This document shows positions 18,254-30,381 of a stretch of 64,000 nucleotides of DNA, piece after piece. Positions within the stretch are counted from its first letter, which is position 1; the number at the start of each line of letters is the position of its first letter. The position numbers were made by a program, and so were the translations under genes. Origin of the DNA: Nonomuraea sp. PA05 (GTDB lineage Bacteria; Actinomycetota; Actinomycetes; Streptosporangiales; Streptosporangiaceae); contig NZ_VSEY01000019.1 of the NCBI RefSeq assembly GCF_008086045.1, positions 1 through 64,000 on the forward strand, read 5' to 3'. The notes under the pieces were generated by a model, which ran no database searches, was not told where the DNA came from, and was given only the letters and a program-made list of their open reading frames with translations.

Positions 18254-18331
18254 CGTTGGTCACCACCGCTTGGCTGGGTGTGTGAGCACGCCGGGCCTGC
18301 TGCGGTGGGGACCAGGCCCGGGCGTGCGAGA

Positions 18332-18360
18332 GGCGCCCGGCGGATGTCCCGCCGGGCGCC
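18332..18360 (-). terminator. Hairpin downstream of infB
   Basis: A perfect 12-bp GC-only stem (18332-18343 with 18349-18360) and a 5-base loop lie 10 bases past the infB stop. Because DUF503-rbfA continue on the same strand, it may be a partial terminator or an mRNA-processing site. Confidence 0.65.
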
Positions 18361-18370
18361 CGGCCGCGCG

Positions 18371-21619
<3,249 letters not shown>

Positions 21620-21731
21620 TGCACTCCCTTACTCGGCCCGGGAGGCTGGCTGTGCCGTCCGGACCGTCGCTACCTTGACGTCTTCATCGCCGCGTGCTCA
21701 TCAGGCGCTCATAGCAATCTGACTCCGCCCA

Positions 21732-22043
21732 TCAACTCGGCGTCCTACATGACATTTCTTGGTCTCCCTCCAGGTGCGCTCGCACGGGCGAGCTGTCAAG
21801 CGGCCCCGGCACGCGGAACGCGCGCGGGAACGCTCGGCGCCGCTCGGCAAGCTCCAGACAGCTCAGGGACGGGTGCAGCGATGCACCTCGCCCCGGGAGC
21901 CGTCCGCGCAGGTCAGGGACCACTTGGCCCTCGACCCGCACCAGACGGAGCAGCTCGGACTTAGCCTCGCGAGCCCGGCAGCCCACACAGGTGCGCTGTG
22001 GGACCGCTCGGCCACCATATTCCAGCTTACCGTGTTGACGCAT
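21732..22043 (-). CDS. ylxR: YlxR/DUF448 family protein
   Basis: Small RNA-binding-type protein (103 residues) encoded between nusA and infB in most Gram-positive bacteria. The signature RTCVGCRAREAKSELLRLV is near residue 18, followed by GRGASLHPSLSC. The only usable start is the ATG at 22043, which overlaps the end of nusA by 17 bases, so translation is probably coupled. The C-terminal 30 residues have no family match I can see. Confidence 0.88.
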   Translation of the reverse strand: MRQHGKLEYGGRAVPQRTCVGCRAREAKSELLRLVRVEGQVVPDLRGRLPGRGASLHPSLSCLELAERRRAFPRAFRVPGPLDSSPVRAHLEGDQEMSCRTPS

Positions 22044-23031
22044 CTACGGAACCGGCGGCGTCCTCGGCTTGTGTATCGGGCCGGATGTCGATCCGCCATC
22101 CCGTGAGTCTCGCGGCTAGCCGGGCGTTCTGTCCCTCTTTGCCGATCGCCAGCGAGAGCTGGTAGTCGGGCACCGTCACCCGCGCGACCCGGCCTTCGAG
22201 ATCGAGAACCTCGACGTGGGAAACGCGCGCCGGCGACAGGGCATTCCCCACGAACTCGCCCGGATCCTCGGACCAGTCGATGATGTCGATCTTCTCGCCG
22301 TGCAGCTCCGTCATCACGTTGCGGACCCGCGAACCCATCGGGCCGATGCAGGCGCCCTTGGCGTTCACGCCCTGCTTGCGCGACCTGACGGCGATCTTGG
22401 TGCGGTGACCCGCCTCGCGCGCCACCGCCGCGATCTCCACGGTGCCGTCGGCGATCTCCGGCACCTCCAGCGCGAACAGCTTCTTGACCAGCCCGGGGTG
22501 CGTGCGCGACAGGGTGACGGACGGGCCCTTGTGACCCTTCTTCACCTGCACCACGTAAGCGCGGATGCGCTCGCCGTGCACGTACTCCTCGCCGGGCACC
22601 TGCTCGGCGTGCGGCAGCACGGCCTCGATCTTGCCCAGGTCGACCAGCACCACGCGAGGGTCCTTGCCCTGCTGGATCACGCCGGAGACCAGCTCGCCCT
22701 CGCGGCTGGCGAACTCGCCGAAGTTGATCTCGTCCTCGGCGTCGCGCAACTGCTGCAGGATGACCTGCTTGGCGGTGGTCGCGGCGATCCTGCTGAAGTT
22801 GCTGGGCGTGTCGTCGAACTCCCTGACGACCTCGCCGTCATCGTCGAGCTCGGCCGCCCAGATCGTGACGTGACCGCTGCCCCGGTCGAGCTCCGCCCGC
22901 GCCTTGGACGCGGCGCCGTCGGTGCGGAAGTACGCGATCAGCAACGCGTCCTCGATCGCCTTGACGACCAGGTCGAAGGAGATGTCCTTCTCCCGCTCCA
23001 GGCTGCGCAGGACGCTCATGTCGATGTCCAC
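22027..23031 (-). CDS. nusA: Transcription termination/antitermination factor NusA
   Basis: RNA polymerase-associated factor controlling pausing, termination and antitermination. 334 residues, lacking the C-terminal acidic repeats of enterobacterial NusA, as is normal in actinobacteria. N-terminal domain (RSLEREKDISFDLVVKAIE), S1 domain, then KH1 (GACIGPMGSRVRNVM) and KH2 (LAIGKEGQNARLAARLTGW). The GTG at 23031 is taken as start (VDIDMS...); an ATG four codons later is the alternative. Confidence 0.96.
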   Translation of the reverse strand: MDIDMSVLRSLEREKDISFDLVVKAIEDALLIAYFRTDGAASKARAELDRGSGHVTIWAAELDDDGEVVREFDDTPSNFSRIAATTAKQVILQQLRDAEDEINFGEFASREGELVSGVIQQGKDPRVVLVDLGKIEAVLPHAEQVPGEEYVHGERIRAYVVQVKKGHKGPSVTLSRTHPGLVKKLFALEVPEIADGTVEIAAVAREAGHRTKIAVRSRKQGVNAKGACIGPMGSRVRNVMTELHGEKIDIIDWSEDPGEFVGNALSPARVSHVEVLDLEGRVARVTVPDYQLSLAIGKEGQNARLAARLTGWRIDIRPDTQAEDAAGSVDASTR

Positions 23032-23043
23032 GACGGCTCCCCC

Positions 23044-23529
23044 TTAGCCTTCGTCGCCGTCGACGTCGTCGATTCGGCGGAATTCCACCTGCACCCGTCC
23101 GCGGGTCAGGTCCTCGAAACCAAGCCTGCGCGGCGCGCCCGAGACGTCGAGGTCGACGCCGCTCTCGTCGGCGGCCACGACGCGGCCCTCCACCACGGAT
23201 CCGTCTCTCAGCTCCGCCTTCACCAGCCGCTTGGCGGCACGGCGCCAATGGCGCGGCTCGGTGAGCGGGCGATCGACGCCCGGCGAGGACACCTCCAGCG
23301 TGTACGCCGCCTGGCCCATCGCGTCGTCGTCGTCCAGCGCCGTGGAGACGGCCTGGCTCACGTCGGCCACGTCGTCGAGGCTCACGCCGCCGTCACGATC
23401 CACGATCACGCGCAACAGCCGTCTCTTGCCTGCCTGGGTGACCGTGATGTCCTCCAGGTCGAGGCCCTCCGCGCTGACCACGGGCTCCAGGAGCTTCATC
23501 AGGTGGTCGCGGGGTGATGCGCTGCCCAT
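23044..23529 (-). CDS. rimP: Ribosome maturation factor RimP
   Basis: Cytoplasmic 30S assembly factor. The N-terminal alpha/beta domain includes VVSAEGLDLEDITVTQAG and the LEVSSPGVDRPL segment, followed by an Sm-like C-terminal domain ending in an acidic tail. I chose the ATG at 23529 because AGGGGAGG lies 5-6 bases upstream. A second in-frame ATG at 23550 would add seven residues but lacks a good ribosome site. First gene of the nusA operon. Confidence 0.94.
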   Translation of the reverse strand: MGSASPRDHLMKLLEPVVSAEGLDLEDITVTQAGKRRLLRVIVDRDGGVSLDDVADVSQAVSTALDDDDAMGQAAYTLEVSSPGVDRPLTEPRHWRRAAKRLVKAELRDGSVVEGRVVAADESGVDLDVSGAPRRLGFEDLTRGRVQVEFRRIDDVDGDEG

Positions 23530-23760
23530 ATCGACCTCCCCTATTGTCATGTCTCAGCCGGGCGGACCTCGCCTCTGGCTCTCCGCCGTCTGGCCGCTCA
23601 GCCAGCGACGACAGTTGACACCCTATCCGTATGAGGGCACGGAAAGAGCGCCACTCGTCGCGGTCGAATGGCGGAGCGTCGCCGGACGGCGATCGCGGGC
23701 ACTGGCCGTACGATGCTACCGAGGCCCCAACGGGCCGGTGACACCTGGAGGTTCGAGTCC

Positions 23761-24243
23761 GTGCGCGCGCGTCAGCTCTCCCGTCGGGCCCTGCTGGCGG
23801 GCGGGGCCCTGCTGGCGGGCGGGGCAGCCGCGCTGACCGGCTGCAGCGACTCCGGGCCCGCTCGGCCGACCGCCGCCCCGCCGTCCGACTCGCCCGAGAC
23901 CGTGCTGCTCAAGGGGCTCATCGCGGAGAAGGAGCGGACGATCGCGCTCTACTCGTCGCTGATCAGCGGCGGGGCCGAGAAGCTGGGGCCGTTCCGCGAC
24001 CGGCACCAGGCGCATCTGGACGAGCTGCGCAAGTACGTCCCCTCCACCTCCGCCTCCGCCTCGCCCTCCCCTGCCGCTTCGCCCGTCAAGGCGTCGCTGT
24101 CGCGGTTGCGGGAGCTGGAGCGCAAGGCCGCCGCCGCGCGGCCACGCCAGCTCGGCGGCGTCTCACCCGGAGTGGCCCAGCTCATCGCCAGCATCGGGGC
24201 CTGCGAGGCCGCCCATGCCGTCGCCCTTCCTAAGTCCCTGTGA
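23761..24243 (+). CDS. Tat-exported lipoprotein, ferritin-like (DUF4439-type)
   Basis: 160 residues from the GTG at 23761, which has GGAGG 8 bases upstream; the frame upstream is not supported. The N-terminus has a twin-arginine motif (LSRRALLAGG), two hydrophobic repeats (ALLAGGALLAGGAAALTGC) and a lipobox Cys. The mature part is helical with E/H-containing segments (LIAEKERTIALYSSLI, FRDRHQAHLDELRKY) resembling a ferritin-like bundle. A Ser/Ala/Pro linker (SASASPSPAASP) precedes the last helices. Coupled to the next gene by a GTGA overlap. Function is unknown. Confidence 0.7.
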   Translation: MRARQLSRRALLAGGALLAGGAAALTGCSDSGPARPTAAPPSDSPETVLLKGLIAEKERTIALYSSLISGGAEKLGPFRDRHQAHLDELRKYVPSTSASASPSPAASPVKASLSRLRELERKAAAARPRQLGGVSPGVAQLIASIGACEAAHAVALPKSL

Positions 24244-24719
24244 GGTTCTCGGTGAGCTCTGCCGACGACATGGAGAAGCTGCGCAAGGCCCTGGCCGCCG
24301 AGCACGCGGCGGTGTTCGCGTACGGGCTGCTGGCGGCGCGCACCTCGGGGGAGGTCCGGCGGCGGATGAGCGCGGCCTACGACGCGCACCGGGCGCAGCG
24401 CGATCGGCTCCGCACCCTCATCACGACGCGTGGCGGGCGGCCCGCCGAGCCTGACGCGTCCTATGCGCTGCCGTTCTTTCCCTCCGACGCCAAGCTGGCC
24501 GTCAAGCTGGCGGTGCAGCTGGAGAACGGGGTGGCGGCGGCCTATCTGGAGCTGGTGTCCGCGCGGGACGTGAAGGTGCGGGAGCATGCGGCGGCGGTGA
24601 TGCAGCAGGCGGTGACCCGGGCGTACAGCTTCAAGCCTGATCCGCCGGCGGCGTTTCCCGGCATGCCTGTGGCGGCGTCTCCACCTGCTTCGCCGTCGGC
24701 GGGCTCTGCCGGCGGCTGA
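24240..24719 (+). CDS. DUF4439 ferritin-like protein
   Basis: 159-residue cytoplasmic DUF4439 protein. Helices carry E-x-A-A-V-F-A-Y-G (AAEHAAVFAYGLLAAR) and LENGVAAAYLELV, consistent with a ferritin-like four-helix fold; the C-terminal 25 residues are Pro/Ala-rich and probably disordered. GTG start overlaps the previous stop; a GTG four codons later is the alternative. The pair is often found beside rimP in actinobacteria. Metal binding is inferred only. Confidence 0.8.
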   Translation: MRFSVSSADDMEKLRKALAAEHAAVFAYGLLAARTSGEVRRRMSAAYDAHRAQRDRLRTLITTRGGRPAEPDASYALPFFPSDAKLAVKLAVQLENGVAAAYLELVSARDVKVREHAAAVMQQAVTRAYSFKPDPPAAFPGMPVAASPPASPSAGSAGG

Positions 24720-24741
24720 GCCTCCGCCTGGTGTGAGGCGG

Positions 24742-25839
24742 TCAGTGGTAGAGGATCGACAGGAGGTCCGGGCCGAGGCGTTGCACGGCGTCGGCGTCGA
24801 GCTGGTAGTAGACGACCGGCCCGCGACGATGCGTGTGCACCAGCCCCGCCTCCCGCAGCCGCCGCAGGTGGCGGGAGACCTGCGGCGCCGTCATCCCGAG
24901 CTGGTTGGCCAGCTCGGACGTGGCCACCGGGTTGCGCAGGATGGCGTGGCACAGCCGCAGCCGGGTCGGGTCCTGGAGGGCGGCCAGGCGGCGCCGGGCG
25001 GTGTCGAGGCTGGGGGTCTCTGCGGCGTCGGCACTGTACTGGATGACGACCGGATAGCCCGGGTAGTGCTTGATGACGAAGTGGGGCCGCCCGTGGACGG
25101 TGGGGACGAGGAGGCAGGGGCGGGCGGCGGTGACGCGGGCGGTGGCGTTGTAGAGCTTGTCGAAGACGACGTGCAGGCGCCGCCCCGACGGGGTGCCCGC
25201 CGTAGCGGTCGGGAGGCCGGACAGGGTCAGGGCGCCCCTTCTGCGCAGGTCACGTTCGCGCAGGGCGCCGTCGTGGTCGAGGGTGCGGCGCAGGGCGGGC
25301 CACTCGGCGGCGAAGGCGGCGCGGGCGAAGGCGGCCAGGAAGTCCAGCAGCCGCGCCCGTACGGCGTGCGGGTCGGCGCGCAGCCGGCCGCCGATCTCCT
25401 GGCGGCTGGAGGAGATCAGCCGGAGCCTGTGCAGGGTCTCGTCGCTGAGGCGGGGCGCCAGCTCGGTCTCGTTCACGCCGATCAGCGCCTGCACGGTCAT
25501 GGCCACGAAGTCGCCGATGGGCAGCTCGGCCACCTCGCCCAGCTCGTCATCCAGGGTGCGTCGCCGACCGGCGGAGAGCGGCAGGAGGTAGCGGGCGCGG
25601 AAGGCGCCGTAGAGCGGCGCCCAGGCGGCGGCGGTGGCCAGCAGGCCCGCGTCGAGCCGCGCGTGGGCCCTGGCCACCCAGCCCGCGCTGAGGGGGTGGT
25701 GGCCGGGCTCGTCGAGGGCGTGCAGGCAGGCGCACAGCTCGGCCAGCGGAGACTGCTGGACGGCGATGGGCACGGCGGTCGTGGAGGCGTCAGACGGGTC
25801 TCGGGTGCCGGGGGTGTCGACGATGAGCGTGACGGCCAC
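24742..25839 (-). CDS. ArsR-type regulator with DUF5937-like N-terminal domain
   Basis: 365-residue transcriptional regulator. The C-terminal ~90 residues form a winged helix of the ArsR type (LQDPTRLRLCHAILRN, then TAPQVSRHLRRLREAGLVHTHR and VVYYQLD). The N-terminal ~250 residues match the actinobacterial domain seen in such fusions (SPLAELCACLHAL near residue 30). No Cys pair typical of metal sensing is seen in the HTH. GTG start. Convergent with the DUF4439 gene and divergent from the hydrolase gene, which it may control. Confidence 0.75.
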   Translation of the reverse strand: MAVTLIVDTPGTRDPSDASTTAVPIAVQQSPLAELCACLHALDEPGHHPLSAGWVARAHARLDAGLLATAAAWAPLYGAFRARYLLPLSAGRRRTLDDELGEVAELPIGDFVAMTVQALIGVNETELAPRLSDETLHRLRLISSSRQEIGGRLRADPHAVRARLLDFLAAFARAAFAAEWPALRRTLDHDGALRERDLRRRGALTLSGLPTATAGTPSGRRLHVVFDKLYNATARVTAARPCLLVPTVHGRPHFVIKHYPGYPVVIQYSADAAETPSLDTARRRLAALQDPTRLRLCHAILRNPVATSELANQLGMTAPQVSRHLRRLREAGLVHTHRRGPVVYYQLDADAVQRLGPDLLSILYH

Positions 25840-25907
25840 TCTGCAGGTTACCGCGTAGGCGTCAATCGGCTTGTGGACCTGCCCGCGTTCCCGCAGGCTG
25901 TCGCCTC

Positions 25908-26747
25908 ATGGCTGAGGAACTGCACGTGGTCAGGCATCCGACCGGCTTCTATTCGGCGGGCGCCACGACCGTCTTCGCGTCCAGACACGACCAGAGGTTC
26001 TCCTACTGCCTGTACGTGCCGTCCGCGCACGCCCCGGACGGCGAGCCCCTCCCCCTGGTCGTCCTGCAGCACGGGACGGGGCGGCGCGGCCCGCAGTACC
26101 GGGACAACTTCGCGAGGTGGGCCGAGGAGCACGGCTGTCTGGTGCTGGCGCCGCTGTTCCCGGCCGGCATCGGGCGGGATCCGGAGGACCTGCACAACTT
26201 CAAGTTCCTGCGGTACGGCGACATCCGCTTCGATCTGGCCCTGCTGGCCATGGTCGAGGAGGTGGGCGAGCGTTTCAACGTCCGGACGGAACGGTTCCTG
26301 CTGCACGGGTTCTCTGGCGGCGGGCAGTTCGTGCACCGGTTCGCCTATCTGCATCCCGAGCGGCTGGCCGGGGTGTCCATCGGGGCGCCAGGACGGATCA
26401 CCTACATCGACCGGGACAGCCCGTGGTGGGTCGGGCTGCTGGGATTCGAGGAGGAGTTCGGGCGTGCGCCGGGGGTGGCGGAGCTTCGGAACGTTCCCGT
26501 GCAGATGATCGTGGGCGGTGCCGACGTGGAGACGTGGGAGATCAACAACCCGGGCGACTCCAACTGGATGGAGGGCGCCGACGCGTTCGGGGTGACGCGG
26601 GTGGAGCGGCTGACGGCGTTGCGGGACAACTTCGAGGAGCACGGCATCGGCGTGCGGTTCGACGTGGTGCCGGGTGTGGGGCACGAGCCGATGCTCCTGC
26701 TCGGGCCGGTCAAGGACTTCTTCGCCGCGATCCTCGCCCGACGGTGA
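25908..26747 (+). CDS. Alpha/beta hydrolase (polyhydroxybutyrate-depolymerase/esterase-like)
   Basis: 279 residues, no signal peptide. The nucleophile elbow is GFSGGGQ (Ser near residue 131), preceded by the oxyanion strand LVVLQHGTG. His is in the C-terminal GVGHEPM and the acid is likely in the VGGADVETWE segment. ATG start. The substrate is unknown. It shares a 68-bp divergent gap with the ArsR-type regulator, so regulation by that protein is plausible. Confidence 0.8.
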   Translation: MAEELHVVRHPTGFYSAGATTVFASRHDQRFSYCLYVPSAHAPDGEPLPLVVLQHGTGRRGPQYRDNFARWAEEHGCLVLAPLFPAGIGRDPEDLHNFKFLRYGDIRFDLALLAMVEEVGERFNVRTERFLLHGFSGGGQFVHRFAYLHPERLAGVSIGAPGRITYIDRDSPWWVGLLGFEEEFGRAPGVAELRNVPVQMIVGGADVETWEINNPGDSNWMEGADAFGVTRVERLTALRDNFEEHGIGVRFDVVPGVGHEPMLLLGPVKDFFAAILARR

Positions 26748-26775
26748 GGAGCCCTCCCCGCGCGGGAAGGGCTCC
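26748..26775. terminator. Bidirectional terminator between hydrolase and proS
   Basis: A 13-bp stem with one mismatch (26748-26760 with 26763-26775) starts immediately after the hydrolase stop and ends 15 bases before the proS stop, in a convergent gap of 43 bases. Confidence 0.7.
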
Positions 26776-26790
26776 GTCCGTACGGGAGGG

Positions 26791-28536
26791 TCAGGCGTTG
26801 ACGGCGGCCAGGATGCGGTCGGCGGCCTCGGCGAGCGGGATCTCGGACTTCTCGCCCGAGACGCGGTCACGCAGCTCCACGACCCCCTGCGACAGCCCGC
26901 GCCCGACGACCACGATCGTCGGCAGGCCGAGCAGCTCGGCGTCCTTGAACTTGACGCCGGGCGAGACCTGCGGCCGGTCGTCGACCAGGACGCGCAGCCC
27001 GCGCGACTCCAGCTCGGCGCCCAGCTCCAGGGCGGCCTCCACCTGGTTCTCCTTGCCGGTGCCGACGATGTGCACGTCGGCGGGCGCGACCTCGCGCGGC
27101 CACACCAGGCCGAGCTGGTCGTGGGCCTGCTCGGCGATGACGGCCACGGCGCGGGAGACGCCGATGCCGTAGGAGCCCATGGTGATGCGGATGGGCTTGC
27201 CGTCGGGGCCGAGCGCGTCGAGGCCGGCGGCGTCGGCGTACTTGCGACCGAGCTGGAAGATGTGGCCGATCTCGATGCCGCGGTCGATGGACAGCCCGGA
27301 GCCGCACCGGGGGCAGGGGTCGTCCGCGCGGACCTCGGCGGCCTCGATGGTGCCGTCGGGGGTGAAGTCGCGGCCCGCGACCACGTTGGCGGCGTGCTTG
27401 CCGGGCTCGTTGGCGCCCGTCACCCAGGACGTGCCGGTGACGACGCGGGGGTCGACGAGGTAGCGGATGCCCAGCTCACGCAGCACCTGCGGACCGATGT
27501 AGCCGCGGACGAGGCCGGGGTGCCTGGCGAAGTCGGCGGCCTCGAAGATGGCGGGCTCGCCGGGCGCCAGCGACGCCTCCAGGCGCTTGAAGTCGACCTC
27601 GCGGTCGCCCGGCACGCCGATGATGAGCGTCTCGACCTTGTCGGAGCCCGGCGTGGTGACCTTGACGACGACGTTCTTCAGCGTGTCGGCGGCGGTGACG
27701 GACAGGCCGTGGTGCTCGTTGACGTACGACACCAGCGTCTCGATGGTCGGGGTGTCGGGGGTGTCCATGACCTGCAGCGCGGGCAGGTCGTCGAAGGAGC
27801 GCGCGGCGGGGGCGGTGGTGACGACGGCCTCGGCGTTGGCCGCGTAGCCGCAGGAGTGGCAGGCGACGAACGTGTCCTCGCCGGTGGGGGTGGGCGCCAG
27901 GAACTCCTCCGACGCCGAACCGCCCATCGCGCCCGACGTCGCGAAGACGATCTTGTAGGTGATGCCGAGGCGGTCGAAGGTGCGGATGTAGGTCTCGCGG
28001 TGCTGCTCGTAGGAGCGCTTGAGCCCGTCGTCGTCGAGGTCGAAGGAGTAGGAGTCCTTCATCAGGAACTCACGGCCCCGCAGGATGCCGGCCCTGGGCC
28101 GCGCCTCGTCGCGATATTTGGTCTGGATCTGGTAAAGCGTGACCGGATAGTCCTTGTATGAGGAGTATTCGCCCTTGACCATGTCGGTGAAGAGCTCCTC
28201 GTGGGTGGGACCGAGGAGATAGTCGGCGCCCTTGCGGTCCTGGAGGCGGAACAGGGTGTCGCCGTATTCGGTCCAGCGGCCGGTCGCCTCGTAGTATTCA
28301 CGGGGCAGCAGGGCGGGGAAGAGCACTTCCTGGCCGCCCATGCGGTTCATTTCCTCGCGAACGATCTTCGCTACGTTCTCCATGACCATTTTGCCGAGGG
28401 GGAGCCAGGAGTAGATCCCGGGCGCGACGCGGCGGACGTAGCCGGCTCGGACGAGGAGCTTGTGGCTCGGCACTTCCGCGTCTGCCGGGTCGTCCCGCAG
28501 GGTGCGAAGAAACAACGACGACATGCGCAGCAACAC
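26791..28536 (-). CDS. proS: Prolyl-tRNA synthetase (bacterial type)
   Basis: Class II aminoacyl-tRNA synthetase, 581 residues, of the long bacterial type. The catalytic core has motif 2 (KYRDEARPRAGILRGREFLMKD, positions roughly 140-161) and motif 3 (GSYGIGVSRAVAVIAEQ). Between them, about residues 225-390, is the INS/YbaK editing domain (GVPGDREVDFKRLE). A C-terminal anticodon-binding domain follows. The GTG at 28536 has AAGGAG 5 bases upstream; an ATG four codons later is the alternative. Confidence 0.96.
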   Translation of the reverse strand: MLLRMSSLFLRTLRDDPADAEVPSHKLLVRAGYVRRVAPGIYSWLPLGKMVMENVAKIVREEMNRMGGQEVLFPALLPREYYEATGRWTEYGDTLFRLQDRKGADYLLGPTHEELFTDMVKGEYSSYKDYPVTLYQIQTKYRDEARPRAGILRGREFLMKDSYSFDLDDDGLKRSYEQHRETYIRTFDRLGITYKIVFATSGAMGGSASEEFLAPTPTGEDTFVACHSCGYAANAEAVVTTAPAARSFDDLPALQVMDTPDTPTIETLVSYVNEHHGLSVTAADTLKNVVVKVTTPGSDKVETLIIGVPGDREVDFKRLEASLAPGEPAIFEAADFARHPGLVRGYIGPQVLRELGIRYLVDPRVVTGTSWVTGANEPGKHAANVVAGRDFTPDGTIEAAEVRADDPCPRCGSGLSIDRGIEIGHIFQLGRKYADAAGLDALGPDGKPIRITMGSYGIGVSRAVAVIAEQAHDQLGLVWPREVAPADVHIVGTGKENQVEAALELGAELESRGLRVLVDDRPQVSPGVKFKDAELLGLPTIVVVGRGLSQGVVELRDRVSGEKSEIPLAEAADRILAAVNA

Positions 28537-28621
28537 GGCTACTCCTTGCTCGAACCCGAATGTGGAGGACTACAGGCTATCGAGTCGGAGGAGCCCCGCG
28601 CTCGGGCTTATCCGGGCGGGC

Positions 28622-29299
28622 TCAGACGGCCAGGGGGACCCAACCGGCGACGAAGGCGGCCAGGCAGACCGTGAACAGTCCCGCGAACACCGCCGACACC
28701 GCCAGCGCCCGCACTCGTCCCCGCGCGTTCCTGCGCAGCCCCAGCACCAGCACCACGGACGCCAGCCCGACCGCCACCGCGGGGCCGGGCCAGAACGACT
28801 GGTCGCTGTCGATGAACCCGGGCGTCGCCCGGTCCACCACGTCGGCGATCAGTGCCGCGCCGACCGCACCCGCCGCCACGTCGCCCCAGCCGTCGTTCCT
28901 GCGGGTGGCGTAGGCGAGCAGGCCCAGGCCCACGAGCAGGGCGAGCGTCCAGTTGAGCCCGGCCGCGCTGCCGCCGATCACGTCGAAGGCCTCGCGGCCG
29001 CGCAGCGCGCCCGCGCCCATCGCGGCCACCAGCGTGGACACCGCCGCCAGGAACGTCGTCACCAGCGCCCAGCCGAACCCGGACGCGGTGGCGCCGACGA
29101 TCAGCGAGAGGGTGAGATAGGCGTAGGGGTCGTAGATCTGGCCGAGCCAGGCGGGGCCGTTTCCGGAAATGAGCATGCCGGTCAAGCCGACGGCCAGGCC
29201 TCCGGCGAAGGCCGCCAGCAAATGGCGTTCGATGGCGCGCTGACGCCGGTCGTATTCGGCGAAGTCGGCGTAGTCGATGGTGGTGTTGTTCATGTCCAT
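28622..29299 (-). CDS. Polytopic membrane protein, unknown function
   Basis: About 225 residues with six or seven hydrophobic segments (for example HLLAAFAGGLAVGLTGMLI, LVTTFLAAVSTLVAAMGAG, LALLVGLGLLAYA, AVAVGLASVVLVLGL). The N-terminal 30 residues are polar. I chose the ATG at 29299; an ATG at 29293 with AGGGA upstream and a TTG at 29311 are alternatives. No family is recognised. The AT-richer 128-bp gap upstream also holds the divergent acyl-CoA dehydrogenase promoter. Confidence 0.7.
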   Translation of the reverse strand: MDMNNTTIDYADFAEYDRRQRAIERHLLAAFAGGLAVGLTGMLISGNGPAWLGQIYDPYAYLTLSLIVGATASGFGWALVTTFLAAVSTLVAAMGAGALRGREAFDVIGGSAAGLNWTLALLVGLGLLAYATRRNDGWGDVAAGAVGAALIADVVDRATPGFIDSDQSFWPGPAVAVGLASVVLVLGLRRNARGRVRALAVSAVFAGLFTVCLAAFVAGWVPLAV

Positions 29300-29401
29300 T
29301 TCCCTGGTCAACCCCTCCCCGTGAATCGTCTGGGGATGACCACATCCAGATTATGTGACCATACAAAAAAGGCAAATTTCGGTCATGTCCATTCAAAAAC
29401 A

Positions 29402-29421
29402 AGCAATCGCTTGGTTATGAT
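29402..29421 (+). promoter_or_regulatory. KstR2-like operator plus -10 box, leaderless start
   Basis: 14-mer AGCAATCGCTTGGT at 29402-29415 matches the KstR2 consensus AnCAAGnnCTTGnT with one mismatch. It is followed directly by TATGAT (29416-29421), an ideal -10. Transcription should begin 7-8 bases later, at the GTG of the acyl-CoA dehydrogenase gene (29429), so the mRNA is probably leaderless. Operator assignment rests on my memory of the consensus. Confidence 0.6.
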
Positions 29422-29428
29422 CTGACGC

Positions 29429-30367
29429 GTGGCACTCGCCGATGAGCTTCGCGCCGCCGTCCGCGACTATCTGGCCGGCCGTCCCGGCGCGCCCTGGCAG
29501 GCGTTCGCGCGGGACGTGGGGATCGCCGGGCTGCTCGTGCCCGCCGAGCACGGCGGCGCGGGCTGCGGGCCGGCCGAGATGGCGGCCGTGGCGGAGGAGC
29601 TGGGGCGGGTGCTGTCACCCCACCCCTTCCTGCAGTCGGCCGTCATGGCGGTGGAGGCCGCCGCGGCCTGCGGGGCGGACGAGCTGCTGGAGGAGCTGGC
29701 GGGTGGCGCGAGCGCGACCGTGGTGCTGCCGGGTGACGGGGAGCTGCGGCTCGACGGGGACGTGCTCACGGGGGTGGCGCCGTACGCGCTGGAGGGTGAG
29801 CTGGTGCTCGCCTACGCCGGCGGTTCTCTGGTGCAGGCCGTGCCCACACGGCGGACGCGGCACGTGACCATGGACGAGAGCCGGCCCTTGCGGCGGCTCG
29901 ACTTCGAGGGCGTCCGGGTGCGGCGGCTGGGCGACGGGGCGTCGTGGAGCCGGGTGCGCGACCTCGGGATCGCGGCGCTGGCGGCCGAGCAGGTGGGCGG
30001 GGCGCAGCGGTGCCTGGAGATGGCGGTCGAGCACGCCGGACGGCGGCACCAGTTCGGGCGGCCGATCGGGTCGTTCCAGGCGATCAAGCACAAGCTGGCC
30101 GATCTGCTGCTGCTGGTGGAGTCGGCCCGGTCGGCGGCGGGGGCGGCGGCCGAGGACGAGGTGGCGGCGGCCGTCGCGGGGTCGTACTGCACGGAGGCCT
30201 ATCTGATGGCGGCCGGGGAGAACATCCAGGTGCACGGGGGAATCGGGATCACCTGGGAACACCCCGCCCATCGGTACCTCAAGCGGGCGACCTCGGACGC
30301 GCAGCTCTTCGGGCCGCCGCAGAATCACCGTGCCCGGCTGGCCGCGCACGCCCTCGGCACGGGCTGA
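29429..30367 (+). CDS. Small acyl-CoA dehydrogenase (FadE32/FadE33-like)
   Basis: 312-residue FAD-dependent acyl-CoA dehydrogenase, short like the mycobacterial FadE32/FadE33 type rather than the usual 380-residue enzymes. It has the N-terminal helical domain (VGIAGLLVPAEHGGAG), a reduced middle domain and the C-terminal helical domain (GRRHQFGRPIGSFQAIKHKLAD, positions about 205-226, then VHGGIGITWEHPAHRYLKRA). No Glu appears at the usual YER-type position, so it may be one subunit of a heteromer. GTG start behind a KstR2-like box suggests a role in steroid ring C/D breakdown. Confidence 0.8.
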   Translation: MALADELRAAVRDYLAGRPGAPWQAFARDVGIAGLLVPAEHGGAGCGPAEMAAVAEELGRVLSPHPFLQSAVMAVEAAAACGADELLEELAGGASATVVLPGDGELRLDGDVLTGVAPYALEGELVLAYAGGSLVQAVPTRRTRHVTMDESRPLRRLDFEGVRVRRLGDGASWSRVRDLGIAALAAEQVGGAQRCLEMAVEHAGRRHQFGRPIGSFQAIKHKLADLLLLVESARSAAGAAAEDEVAAAVAGSYCTEAYLMAAGENIQVHGGIGITWEHPAHRYLKRATSDAQLFGPPQNHRARLAAHALGTG

Positions 30368-30381
30368 CCACAGGGTCAGCC
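30362..30381. terminator. Short bidirectional hairpin between convergent genes
   Basis: A perfect 8-bp stem (30362-30369 with 30374-30381, loop ACAG) contains the stop codons of both flanking convergent genes. Confidence 0.5.

Noticed and set aside
23740..23775. GGTTCGAGTCC resembling a tRNA T-arm
   Set aside because: The flanking bases do not form the T-stem and no acceptor, D or anticodon stems can be built around it; it overlaps the ribosome site and start of the lipoprotein gene.
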